Origin: JAGQPD01 sp020426865
GTDB lineage: Bacteria > Planctomycetota > Planctomycetia > Pirellulales > Pirellulaceae
NCBI GenBank assembly: GCA_041399065.1
Contig: JAWKTN010000003.1
Span: 1,207,695 to 1,271,694 of the forward strand
Direction: 5' to 3'
DNA length: 64,000 nucleotides
Positions 16,817 through 25,732 of the stretch are shown here, one piece after another; the first letter of the stretch is position 1; each line of letters opens with the position of its first letter. A program made the translations under genes and the position numbers. The notes under the pieces were generated by a model. It was not told the origin of the DNA. It worked only from the letters and a program-made list of their open reading frames with translations, and ran no database searches.

Positions 16817-18088
16817 TCATCCTACCTGCCTCATTACTTCGACGGCATTTTCCAGGTCGAGTTCAGCGTAGATCTCGGTTGTACTCGTTGAGCCATGCCC
16901 GTCCACGGCACGTGCAGCGTCGATGCCGAACAACTTCCGGATTTCCGTCGAGGCGGTGTGGCGAATGCGATTTGGCGACCACTTTTCGATGCCCTGTTTT
17001 TCGCAAACCCGGTGAATGGCACGCCGGTAGCTTGACGTCATGTAGCGTTCACCCAGCGGTCGACGTTTGTGCGCGACACGATTCGTCCCTTCTCGATTTC
17101 CGCACGAGAGCGGCGTTCTTCGCTTCTGTCGAGCCGATTCCCGACGACGCAGCTCCGATTCCGATGGCGAAAAGCAAAACTCATCCGCTGGTCGGTTAAG
17201 ATACGGTTTCAGCACGGCCTGGGCACGCGGCCCGATGGCGATGATTCGGTCCTTTTCGAAATGCTCGGTTTTATGCTCGGCAGGCCTGTAGATCCAAACA
17301 TCGCCCGAACGGTCGATGTCACTGGGGGACATGGAACATATCTCCCCCGGGCGAGCACTTGTAAGACGTTGGATTCGCACCATGTCCGCGACAACGTTGG
17401 GAAGGTGCTTCAGCGTTTCGTCGATGATTTGATCATCGACCGGCTGAACCGGTGTCGTTTCCCGTGCTCGACTTCGACCCTTTTTGAGTCCCGGTAGTTC
17501 ACGTAGTGCATTGGACACCGACGGGTCCGTGATTTCCTTTGTCGCGGCCCACTTAAACATGCCCCGCAGACGATTCACCTGCTTATTGATATGCCCACGG
17601 GACCAATCGAGCTCGTCGATCATTTTGTCTCGAAGCTCATCTAACGTGACCGGACCGAAGTCCTTCACCATCGTCGCGGCGTGATGTCGTCGGAGGAACC
17701 GAAGCACATCGTCGATCATGCCGGCTTCACGAGTTACCTTCCCACGCTTCCGGTAGTATTCGTGAGTGTGCCGACGATAGACCAAAATCAATTCGCTGAT
17801 TGAAATCGGAGCGCCGGCTTTCGCCTTCTCGCGAAGACTGGCTGCCGTCACGCTTTCGGCAATTCGCTGCAGATCAGGTTTGCATGGAGGGCTGGGAGGA
17901 GTCGGCTTCTTGGCCAGTTCTTCATGTCGACGTCGTTCCCATTCGGCAAGCAGCTTCTGGTACCGTTGGTGGCTCTTCTGTGAACCATACGGGCCGATGT
18001 AGAGCGTTTCCCCGAAGAACGAAACGACGGCCTGCTTGGTGGATTTGTGGAAACGATACTTGGGGGGACGATGAAAGTGTCGCGGCAT
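16817..18088 (-). CDS. Tyrosine recombinase / integrase
   Basis: 423 aa. The basic N-terminus (RPPKYRFHKSTKQAVV) and a SAM-like core-binding region (~residues 85-190) precede the catalytic domain. Catalytic residues can be read: Arg in TSARPGEICSM, Lys in HKTEHFEKD, Arg376 in SPNRIRHTAST (Asn replaces the usual first His), His398 in DGHGST and the nucleophile Tyr407 in EIYAELD. This is the lambda-integrase-type family common in planctomycete genomes. It may mobilise the neighbouring region or be an older integration marker; attachment sites were not identified. The upstream 295 bp hold no gene. Confidence 0.9.
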   Translation of the reverse strand: MPRHFHRPPKYRFHKSTKQAVVSFFGETLYIGPYGSQKSHQRYQKLLAEWERRRHEELAKKPTPPSPPCKPDLQRIAESVTAASLREKAKAGAPISISELILVYRRHTHEYYRKRGKVTREAGMIDDVLRFLRRHHAATMVKDFGPVTLDELRDKMIDELDWSRGHINKQVNRLRGMFKWAATKEITDPSVSNALRELPGLKKGRSRARETTPVQPVDDQIIDETLKHLPNVVADMVRIQRLTSARPGEICSMSPSDIDRSGDVWIYRPAEHKTEHFEKDRIIAIGPRAQAVLKPYLNRPADEFCFSPSESELRRRESARQKRRTPLSCGNREGTNRVAHKRRPLGERYMTSSYRRAIHRVCEKQGIEKWSPNRIRHTASTEIRKLFGIDAARAVDGHGSTSTTEIYAELDLENAVEVMRQVG

Positions 18089-18383
18089 GTTGAATGTCTT
18101 TGCGTCTGCGAGAGAGGCGCAAAGAGGGCAGTCGAGCGGACATCCCTCTTAGCGTTCCCTCTTTGGCTTCGGCAAAGAGCCGCACTGCCTCACCGAGGCA
18201 GGTAACCTAAGTCCAGGTTTGGCTTGGGTTTTCGTCAAGTGGCGGGGGCCGGATAGCCTCCCAGCGCGAGATGCAGCACCAAGATTCCGGGACAGCGGCA
18301 CACGCGCTTCATTAACCTGCACGGGGTCCAACTGAATCGCTTTTTCGCCCCAGATCGCGCGAGAGTTACCGAGACGACCCGCC
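18089..18383. other. Intergenic region upstream of integrase
   Basis: Between the start of the leftward integrase and the stop of the next leftward gene. It contains short inverted segments (CTCTTTG-GCTTCGG-CAAAGAG around 18160 and GCCTCACCGAGGC around 18186). No coding frame is convincing. A candidate place for an attachment or excisionase site, unproven. Confidence 0.4.
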
Positions 18384-20348
18384 CTAGCGTCGCCATTTGC
18401 GCTTCGGCTTCTTCTTGTTGTTCCGCCGCTTCTGATCGCGGAGCCTCTTGGCCCGGTCGCGCTCCCACACGAAGTACTCCTGGAACATCCACTCCAGGAA
18501 GCCCTTAGTTTCCTCCCACACGGTTTGCAATTCCTGCAAGCAGATCGCGGCTTCTTCGGGGCTGCCGAGGGCGTAGGACTCGGGCATCATCGGCGGCTCG
18601 TCCGACTGCAACAGCTTCATAACGTGATCATTGCCCTTGAAGGCCGCGCGAATCGCCTTCTTGGCCTTGGGGGAATTTCCGCCAGCGCGGAATTCGACGA
18701 GCGCCTTCATGTACAACCACAGAGCCGACTCCTCTGGATACTGGTCGAGCACCGCAATCGCTTCGGCGTCGCGGTCTTGTTCCAGCAACAGCGGGACAAT
18801 CTCGTAGCGCACGCCCTGGTTGTCATTGGGATTGAGTCGGAGCATATCCCGGTACTGCTCAATGGCATCGCTGATTTGGCCAGCGTCGGCGAATGCGACG
18901 GCCAAGCCTTGGCAAGCGCGCATGTACGGCCGCGTCTCGTGGAACCCCCAGAAGTCGCCAGCCAACTCCTCCATATCTTTGCCCAGCGCCGTGGCCGCCG
19001 CTTGCTTGGCGTTCTGAAACATCTCGATCCGGGCATCGACCGCCCGCGTTGATTCGGCGACCAGGATGCCGGCTTCGACGTGGCTTGAGTCCTCGGCCAG
19101 CGCTTCGCGAGCCAGCAGCACCCGTCGTCGGCCAAAGCACTCCAGCGCATCCTGGTACAGGGCCTCCGCCCGTTCGGCGGGCGTGTTGCGGGGCAGTTCA
19201 TAGTCGTCCAGACTGCGCCCTGTGAACTGCGCGTTGATTGCCTCGTTCAATTCGTCGATGTCCATGTCTCCGCCAACGGAGTCGATGAACTCTTGTACGC
19301 GACGGAAGTGGATTTCATGACCACGGCGGTCGGGCATTTTGCCGCGCCGTATCCACTCGGCCCGATCAGGCGGATTGACCAAGTTGGGGATGGAATATGC
19401 GCACTTGCGGCGCTTGCCCGACACCTGCACCCACTTGGTCCAGCGTCCGGAGTCCAACTCCTCTTCGGTGGTCGCGGCCAAGCCCCGCAGCACGATCGTC
19501 AGGAAGTCGATCTCCTTGGGCGTCGGCCGGCGCGGTCCATCCGGTGAAAACAGGTTGGCGTCGGGAAACGCCTCACCGGTTTCCAGCGGCAAATCGAGTT
19601 CCTTCCACAGATCGGCATCTTCGGACCCGATGTCGGCGGGGCTCTCGTAGACGAAGCTAAACAGACTCATCTGACGAGGATCAATCTCCTGCGCCATCAA
19701 GCCGTAATGGTCCTCGTCGACTTCATAGAATCCAAGCCCATAGCTCTGCGAACCGGCGCCGAGCACCACGGCGTGCCTCATCGCGCGGGGCGGCCTTGGC
19801 GATTCAATCTTGATCAGGTCGGTGTCGTCCAGCAGTTCCCACAGCTTTGCCCGGTAGAACTCGGCGGCCGCGGCGGCGTATTCGCGCAACTGCTCGTCGC
19901 TGCAACCAGCCTCGCGTAGCGATGGCATCGACGGAGGCGCCACCGATTGGACGTGCTCGGCCAGTTCTCTGACCACCCTATTCCAGTCGCTCATCTTCGC
20001 GCGGTAGTGCACAACGGTTCCCGAGCCGTCCAGATGTCGATTCAGATCGTCGGCGAATTGGCGGTCGTTGCAGTCGATCTGAGCGGGCCGGAAGGGAAAC
20101 TCATGCTCTTCGGACAACTCGAGCATGGCGTCGACGAATTGGTCAAATGCGTCGTCGGCGTCCGACATGATGGGCTTGGCGTGGACATATTCACTATGAA
20201 CGTCGCGCCACAAGATGAGCCCGATTCGGCTGGGCGCCTCGTCGGCTGGTATCCCCATCAACTCGGCCATCGTCGCGACGCCGCCCTGCCACGTCTCGTC
20301 CGAATTCACTGGCAGCGCGAGAAACTCTCTCAACATTCGGCGGTCCAT
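18384..20348 (-). CDS. Large TPR/ST7-like protein with DUF6930-type domain
   Basis: 654 aa, soluble and acidic. The middle part contains MRHAVVLGAGSQSYGLGFYEVDED, resembling the DUF6930/DUF7309 core. Residues ~390-600 read as tetratricopeptide-like helices (AEALYQDALECFGRRRVLLAREAL; YMRACQGLAVAFADAGQISD; AIAVLDQYPEESALWLYMKAL), similar to the ST7-type TPR proteins. The C-terminus is strongly basic (AKRLRDQKRRNNKKKPKRKWRR), suggesting nucleic-acid contact. It lies alone between the tyrosine integrase and the serine-recombinase cassette, so it may be cargo or host sequence. Domain names are from recall; the TPR character is visible. Confidence 0.68.
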   Translation of the reverse strand: MDRRMLREFLALPVNSDETWQGGVATMAELMGIPADEAPSRIGLILWRDVHSEYVHAKPIMSDADDAFDQFVDAMLELSEEHEFPFRPAQIDCNDRQFADDLNRHLDGSGTVVHYRAKMSDWNRVVRELAEHVQSVAPPSMPSLREAGCSDEQLREYAAAAAEFYRAKLWELLDDTDLIKIESPRPPRAMRHAVVLGAGSQSYGLGFYEVDEDHYGLMAQEIDPRQMSLFSFVYESPADIGSEDADLWKELDLPLETGEAFPDANLFSPDGPRRPTPKEIDFLTIVLRGLAATTEEELDSGRWTKWVQVSGKRRKCAYSIPNLVNPPDRAEWIRRGKMPDRRGHEIHFRRVQEFIDSVGGDMDIDELNEAINAQFTGRSLDDYELPRNTPAERAEALYQDALECFGRRRVLLAREALAEDSSHVEAGILVAESTRAVDARIEMFQNAKQAAATALGKDMEELAGDFWGFHETRPYMRACQGLAVAFADAGQISDAIEQYRDMLRLNPNDNQGVRYEIVPLLLEQDRDAEAIAVLDQYPEESALWLYMKALVEFRAGGNSPKAKKAIRAAFKGNDHVMKLLQSDEPPMMPESYALGSPEEAAICLQELQTVWEETKGFLEWMFQEYFVWERDRAKRLRDQKRRNNKKKPKRKWRR

Positions 20349-20545
20349 CCTCAGCCCTTTCTTCCATCACCAGAACGCGGCGCCGAGAGATTGACCGGGA
20401 CTCCTGCGGCCTTCGCGTGAATAGGAAGACCAGCGTAGCACTGATCGCTGGCCTGGTGAAGTCTTCCCTGCTACCCAGCAGCGCCGGACATCACGGCAAT
20501 CACGGGCATACATAACCGACAGGTCACCATCCAGGAGCCAGTCGC

Positions 20546-20752
20546 ATGCCCGAACTACCCGCCGTTGAACCGACGCCGGACCAACGATTCCAGCAGATTG
20601 CAGCCCTTCTCGCCAAAGGTGTGCTTCGCCATCAGCAGCGCGCTGGACGCCGCGAATCGGTGACCGGGCCAGAACCTCTCAAAACTTCTCCAGCGGGCCT
20701 TGAGGTTTCCGGGGAAACGAGGCTCAGTGTGTCTCGTTGTGACCGTGGTTAA
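20546..20752 (+). CDS. Small protein upstream of DUF2924/recombinase
   Basis: 68 aa with AGGAG about 9 nt before ATG. RFQQIAALLAKGVLRHQQRAGR is a basic amphipathic stretch, followed by GPEPLKTSPAGLEVSGETRLSVSRCDRG. It ends 30 bp before the DUF2924 start and is probably the first gene of the recombinase operon. Similar small proteins accompany DUF2924-recombinase cassettes, so it is likely real, but its role is unknown. Confidence 0.6.
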   Translation: MPELPAVEPTPDQRFQQIAALLAKGVLRHQQRAGRRESVTGPEPLKTSPAGLEVSGETRLSVSRCDRG

Positions 20753-20782
20753 CGTAGCCCCCGAAACACGAGAGGTGTGCTT

Positions 20783-21262
20783 ATGCAACTAGACATCGAC
20801 CAAGAAGTGGCGGTATTGCAGCAGTTATCGACGAGCCAACTGTGCGAGAGATACGAGGAGGTGTATGGCAGGCCGATTCGCTCACGGCACCGCACCTACC
20901 TCATCCGCAAGATCGCCTGGCGCCTGCAGGCCCAAGCCGAGGGGGACCTCACCGAGCGGGCGCGGAAGCGGGCGGAGGAGTTGGCGGACGACGCCGAAGT
21001 GCGGGTCATGCCGCCCAAATTGGAACCGCCCAAGCCAGTCGTATTGAAGCTCAACGCACCGCCGTCGGACGACCCACGGCTGCCGCCTGCGGGCGCCGCG
21101 CTGGTGCGCAAATATAAGGGCCGGCAAATCCGCGTCGTCATCACGCCCGATGGTTTCGAACACGACGGCAAACTCTACAAGTCGCTTTCGGCCGTGGCCA
21201 ACGCCGTCACGGGCTCGCATTGCAGCGGCTTCCGGTTCTTCAACCTGGGAGGCGCCAAATGA
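20783..21262 (+). CDS. DUF2924 protein
   Basis: 159 aa from ATG 20783 (AGAGG 7 nt upstream; a GTG at 20777 is in frame). The N-terminus LSTSQLCERYEEVYGRPIRSRHRTYLIRKIAWRLQ matches DUF2924, and the C-terminus KYKGRQIRVVITPDGFEHDGKLYKSLSAVANAVTG is the second conserved block. DUF2924 genes are regularly found directly before large serine recombinases on mobile elements, as here, where its TGA overlaps the recombinase ATG. It probably assists or regulates the recombinase; the mechanism is not known. Confidence 0.88.
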   Translation: MQLDIDQEVAVLQQLSTSQLCERYEEVYGRPIRSRHRTYLIRKIAWRLQAQAEGDLTERARKRAEELADDAEVRVMPPKLEPPKPVVLKLNAPPSDDPRLPPAGAALVRKYKGRQIRVVITPDGFEHDGKLYKSLSAVANAVTGSHCSGFRFFNLGGAK

Positions 21263-22827
21263 GACGCAAACAGCAGAAACCACCGGAATCCCCGATCGTC
21301 CGGTGCGCCATCTACACCCGGAAGTCCACCGAAGAAGGGTTGGAGCAGGAGTTCAGTTCGCTCGACGCCCAGCGCGAGTCAGCCGAGGCATACATCGCCA
21401 GCCAGAAGGCTGAGGGATGGGTATGCCTCGACGAGCACTACGACGACGGCGGATTCTCGGGCGGGAATATGGATCGCCCCGCGCTGGCGCGTTTGCTGGC
21501 CGACATCTCCGCGGGCAATGTGGACTGCGTGGTGGTTTACAAGGTCGATCGCCTCAGTCGATCGCTATTGGATTTCGCCAGGATCATGGGCGTGTTCGAT
21601 CAGCAAAAGGTCGCCTTTGTCTCCGTCACTCAGCAGTTCAATACGTCGACGCCGATGGGTCGACTGGTGCTAAACGTCCTGCTTTCATTCGCACAATTCG
21701 AGCGGGAGATCATCGGAGAGCGCATTCGGGACAAGATCGCTGCCCAGCGCCGCAAGGGTAAATGGACGGGCGGCTACCCGATCCTGGGGTACGACGTCGA
21801 CCGTAGTGGCGGCAGCCCCAAGCTGGTGGTCAACAACGGCGAAGCCCATCGCGTGCGAGAGATCTTCAAGATGTACCTGTCGCGGGGCTCGCTGCTTCCG
21901 GTGGTGGAAGAACTCGAGCGCCGCGGCTGGAACAACAAGCTCTGGTACACCAAGAAGGGGACGCTCAAGGGAGGTAGCGTGTTTGACCGCGGGGCGCTGT
22001 ATGCCCTGCTGACCAACCCGCTGTACGTGGGACGCATCAAACACAAGTCGGACGTCTATGATGGCGAACACGAGGCCATCGTGACCGCCGAGTTGTACCA
22101 GAAGGTTCAGGACCAACTCCACTACAACGGGCGCACGGGCGGCACCGAGGCCCGCAACAAGTACGGCGCCCTGCTCCGCGGTTTGCTGATCTGCCGAAAC
22201 TGCGGCCACACAATGGTGCATAACTTCGCGGGGCGGAAGGCAAAACGCTATCGCTACTACACCTGCACGCGGGCCATCAAACAAGGGCGGAAGAAGTGCC
22301 CGTCCGGATCGGTTCCGGCGGCCGACATCGAGCAGTTCGTGCTCGAGCAGATTCGCTGTATCGGCAACGACGCAGATCTCCGCACAGCCGTCTTGCAAGA
22401 GGCCAGGAAGGAATACGACGAGAACCTCCGCGACCTGATTGCCGAGCGGCGCCGCACTGAGAAGGAATTGGAGCAGCGCCACGGAGAGATTTTGAATCTG
22501 GCCGTCGATGGCGCCGCGAGCAGTTCGACGACAGCCCGCATTGCCGACGCGCATGAACAGGTTGCCCGGTTGGAGACCCGACTTGCCGAGCTCCGCAACG
22601 AGATTGCTGAGCGTGAGCGCGAACAGTTGCAGCCCGAGGACATTGACGCGGCGTTTGCGGACTTCGACAACGTCTGGCGGGCGCTCACGCCGTACGAGCA
22701 GGCGAAGTTGGTCGCGCTGATCGTAGCCCGCGTGGAGTTCGACGCCGAGGAAAGCACCGTCGAGGTATCGTTCCATCCCTCGGCCATCAAGACGCTGGCC
22801 GACCGCCAGCGCGAGGAAGCCGCATGA
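21259..22827 (+). CDS. Large serine recombinase
   Basis: 522 aa. The N-terminal resolvase domain begins VRCAIYTRKSTEEG, with the catalytic Ser in YTRKS, followed by the conserved EHYDDGGFSGGNMDRPAL, VVVYKVDRLSRS and FAQFEREIIGERIRDK. A recombinase domain and a zinc beta-ribbon follow (CRNCGHTMVHNF...YYTCTRAIKQGRKKCPSG), then a coiled coil (~residues 390-460). These enzymes integrate and excise phages and mobile elements at att sites without accessory factors for integration. It starts inside the DUF2924 stop (ATGA) and ends inside the next start (ATGA), so all three are one operon. Probably the integrase of the phage-like element. Confidence 0.94.
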   Translation: MRRKQQKPPESPIVRCAIYTRKSTEEGLEQEFSSLDAQRESAEAYIASQKAEGWVCLDEHYDDGGFSGGNMDRPALARLLADISAGNVDCVVVYKVDRLSRSLLDFARIMGVFDQQKVAFVSVTQQFNTSTPMGRLVLNVLLSFAQFEREIIGERIRDKIAAQRRKGKWTGGYPILGYDVDRSGGSPKLVVNNGEAHRVREIFKMYLSRGSLLPVVEELERRGWNNKLWYTKKGTLKGGSVFDRGALYALLTNPLYVGRIKHKSDVYDGEHEAIVTAELYQKVQDQLHYNGRTGGTEARNKYGALLRGLLICRNCGHTMVHNFAGRKAKRYRYYTCTRAIKQGRKKCPSGSVPAADIEQFVLEQIRCIGNDADLRTAVLQEARKEYDENLRDLIAERRRTEKELEQRHGEILNLAVDGAASSSTTARIADAHEQVARLETRLAELRNEIAEREREQLQPEDIDAAFADFDNVWRALTPYEQAKLVALIVARVEFDAEESTVEVSFHPSAIKTLADRQREEAA

Positions 22828-23246
22828 TCAAGGTAAAGCAGAAGGTCGATTTCGTCCGCCGGCGTCGCAATCGCGATAGCGCCGCTGACGAAGCCCCCAA
22901 GCCAGGGCGGATTCCGCGCATCTCCAGGCTGATGGCGCTGGCGATTCGGTTCGACGGGCTGCTCCGCGACGGGATCGTACCCGACCAGAGCGAGCTCGCC
23001 CGCCTGGGCAAGGTGACCCAGCCCCGGATGACACAGATCATGAACCTGCTGCATCTGGCGCCGGACATTCAGGAAGACCTTCTCCACCTGCCGCTCGTGG
23101 AATCGGGGCGCGATCCCGTCCACGAACGCCTGATTCGGTCGCTGACGGCCGAACCGATCTGGCGGCACCAGCGCCAACGATGGGCGCAACTCAAATCACA
23201 GCAGGGAGTTGGGGGACTGCCAGCACTGCCGATTGTGCGAAAGTGA
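22824..23246 (+). CDS. HTH protein coupled to the serine recombinase
   Basis: 140 aa, overlapping the recombinase stop by 4 nt. The basic N-terminus (KVDFVRRRRNRD) is followed by PRISRLMALAIRFDGLLRDG and a clear helix-turn-helix, QSELARLGKVTQPRMTQIMNLLHLAP, with WRHQRQRWAQL at the end. Likely a DNA-binding partner such as a directionality factor or repressor of the recombinase operon. The HTH is visible; the role is inferred from translational coupling. Confidence 0.75.
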   Translation: MIKVKQKVDFVRRRRNRDSAADEAPKPGRIPRISRLMALAIRFDGLLRDGIVPDQSELARLGKVTQPRMTQIMNLLHLAPDIQEDLLHLPLVESGRDPVHERLIRSLTAEPIWRHQRQRWAQLKSQQGVGGLPALPIVRK

Positions 23247-23327
23247 CTGGCGGGTTATGATCTGGGCCGAGTGTTTGACGTTTAGTTCACGGGTGCATCG
23301 CTCGTGGCGTCGTGCTAGGCCCTGCCC

Positions 23328-25688
23328 ATGCCCAATGAAGCCGATACCTGCCGTCGTTATGTCGTCCCCCGGCTCCAAGCCGCGGGCTGGGACGATGATC
23401 CCTACCGGATCAACGAGCAGGTCACCTTCACGGATGGCCGGATCGTCGTGGCGGGCCGGCGCGGACGGCGGCGGCCAGGGAAGCGGGCTGACTATATTCT
23501 CCGCTACCGGCCCGATTTTCCCATAGCGGTCGTCGAGGCCAAGCCCACCTACGCGACGCCCGGCGAGGGGCTGCAGCAGGCCAAAGACTACGCCGAGATC
23601 CTGGGCCTGAAGTTCGCCTACGCCACCAACGGCCACGGCATCATCGAGTTCGACTACACCACCGGGCTTGAGCGCGAAATCGCGGAGTTTCCCAAGCCCG
23701 AGGAGTTGTGGTCGCGGCTCACCTCGGACCAGGCGCTCTCGGATGACGCGGCCCAGCGCCTGCTTGAGCCAGCGTATCACCTCAGCGGCAAGTCGCCCCG
23801 CTACTACCAGGAGATCGCCATCAACCGTGCGGTCCAGGCCGTCGCCCAGGGCAACCCTCGCATCCTGTTGACGATGGCAACCGGCACGGGCAAGACGGTG
23901 GTTGCGTTCCAGATCTGCTGGAAGCTGTGGAACTCGCGTTGGAACCGGACCGGCGAACACCGACGCCCCCGCATCCTGTACTTGGCGGACCGCAACATCC
24001 TGATCGACGACCCGAAGGACAAGACCTTTGCGCCGTTCGGCGATGCCCGCTGGAAGATCACGGGCGGTCGCGCGGTCCACAGCCGCGAGATGTATTTCGC
24101 CATCTACCAGTCGATCGCCCGCGACGCCAACCGGCCTGGTTTGTACCGCGAATTCGCGCCGGACTTTTTCGACCTGATCATCGTGGACGAATGCCACCGC
24201 GGCAGCGCCCGCGACGATAGCAATTGGCGCGAAATTCTCGACTACTTCGAGCCCGCCTTCCAGATCGGCATGACCGCGACCCCGCGGCGCCAGGACAACG
24301 CCGACACCTACAACTACTTCGGCGACCCGATCTACACCTACAGTCTGCGTCAGGGCATCGAAGACGGTTTCTTGGCGCCGTACCGCGTCCACCGCGTGGT
24401 CACGACCTGGGACGCCGCTGGCTGGCGACCGAGCCAGGGCGACCTCGATCGCTTCGGCCGCGAAATTCCCGACGATGAGTATCACACCGGCGAATTCGAG
24501 CGGGTGGTCTCCCTCCGCGCCCGGACCGAGGCCGTCGCCAAGCACCTGACCGACTACCTAAAGCGCACTGATCGGTTCGCCAAAACGATCGTGTTCTGCG
24601 TCGATCAGGAACACGCCGATGAGATGCGGAGGGCGCTCAACAACCTGAACGCCGATTTGGTCCGCGATCACTCGGACTACGTCTGCCGCGTGACATCCGA
24701 CGAAGGCGACGTTGGCCGGGGCCACCTGAGCAAATTCCAGGACCTGGAAAGCCGCACGCCCGTCATCCTCACGACTTCGCAGCTGCTGACAACCGGCGTC
24801 GATGCACCCACCGTGCAAAACATCGTGCTGTTGCGGGTCATCAATTCGATGACCGAGTTCAAGCAGATCATCGGCCGCGGCACCCGCGTGCGAGACGACT
24901 ACGGCAAGCTGTTCTTCAGTATCCTCGACTACACCGGCTCGGCCACCCGGCTGTTTGCCGATCCCGAGTTCGACGGCGACCCGACCATCGAGACCGAAGT
25001 CACCATCGACGAGGATGGCGAGCCGATCGACGACGAGACGGTCGTCACGCCCGAGGAGGAGCCCGACGACGCGGAGCCCGATCCACTGCCCCCCGATGAG
25101 CCTGACGAACCACGCCGCAAGTTCTACTTCGATGGCGGGCAGGTCGACATCGCGGCGCACCTGGTTTACGAGCTCGACCCGGACGGCAACCAACTACGTG
25201 TCGTTCAGTTCACCGACTACACGGCCGACAAGGTCCGCACGCTGTTCCGCAACGCGGCCGAACTGCGTGACGAATGGGCGAACCCCGAGCACCGCAGCGA
25301 CATCATTGCCAAGCTGGAAGAACGGGGCATCGACTTTGACCATCTTGCCGAGACGGCCAATCAGCCGGATGCCGACCCGCTCGACCTGATCTGCCACCTG
25401 GCGTTCAACGCGCCGCTCCGCACGCGGCGGGAGCGTGCCCAGCGGCTCCGCACCGAACAAACCGACTTCTTCGGCCAGTTCGGAGCGGACGCCCGAGAGA
25501 TCCTCGACGAACTGCTCGACAAGTACACCGAGCACGGCACCGCCCAGTTTGTCATCCCCGACGTGCTTGAGGTGCCGCCGATCAGCTCCCATGGAAACGT
25601 GATCGAGATCGCCAAGCGATTCGGCGGCGTCGACCAATTGCGCGAAGCGGTGATTCAGCTCCAAACCCTTTTGTATGCGGCCGCCTAG
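23328..25688 (+). CDS. hsdR: Type I restriction enzyme R subunit
   Basis: 786 aa. Residues ~1-130 are the PD-(D/E)xK nuclease with Asp55 (RADYIL), Glu70 and Lys72 (VVEAK). The helicase translocase has Walker A ATGTGKT at 184-190, VDECH at 286-290, MTATP (motif III), TTGVDAP and an arginine-finger motif IGRGTR. The acidic stretch TPEEEPDDAEPDPLPPDEPD links to a C-terminal subunit-interaction part. The length fits EcoAI-type HsdR. It cuts DNA after translocation when HsdS finds unmethylated sites. A 44-bp gap leads to hsdM; no strong promoter was identified in the 81 bp upstream. Confidence 0.95.
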   Translation: MPNEADTCRRYVVPRLQAAGWDDDPYRINEQVTFTDGRIVVAGRRGRRRPGKRADYILRYRPDFPIAVVEAKPTYATPGEGLQQAKDYAEILGLKFAYATNGHGIIEFDYTTGLEREIAEFPKPEELWSRLTSDQALSDDAAQRLLEPAYHLSGKSPRYYQEIAINRAVQAVAQGNPRILLTMATGTGKTVVAFQICWKLWNSRWNRTGEHRRPRILYLADRNILIDDPKDKTFAPFGDARWKITGGRAVHSREMYFAIYQSIARDANRPGLYREFAPDFFDLIIVDECHRGSARDDSNWREILDYFEPAFQIGMTATPRRQDNADTYNYFGDPIYTYSLRQGIEDGFLAPYRVHRVVTTWDAAGWRPSQGDLDRFGREIPDDEYHTGEFERVVSLRARTEAVAKHLTDYLKRTDRFAKTIVFCVDQEHADEMRRALNNLNADLVRDHSDYVCRVTSDEGDVGRGHLSKFQDLESRTPVILTTSQLLTTGVDAPTVQNIVLLRVINSMTEFKQIIGRGTRVRDDYGKLFFSILDYTGSATRLFADPEFDGDPTIETEVTIDEDGEPIDDETVVTPEEEPDDAEPDPLPPDEPDEPRRKFYFDGGQVDIAAHLVYELDPDGNQLRVVQFTDYTADKVRTLFRNAAELRDEWANPEHRSDIIAKLEERGIDFDHLAETANQPDADPLDLICHLAFNAPLRTRRERAQRLRTEQTDFFGQFGADAREILDELLDKYTEHGTAQFVIPDVLEVPPISSHGNVIEIAKRFGGVDQLREAVIQLQTLLYAAA

Positions 25689-25732
25689 CGCGGGCGATTT
25701 GAATAAATCCTAGCGACACGACTGAGACCACG

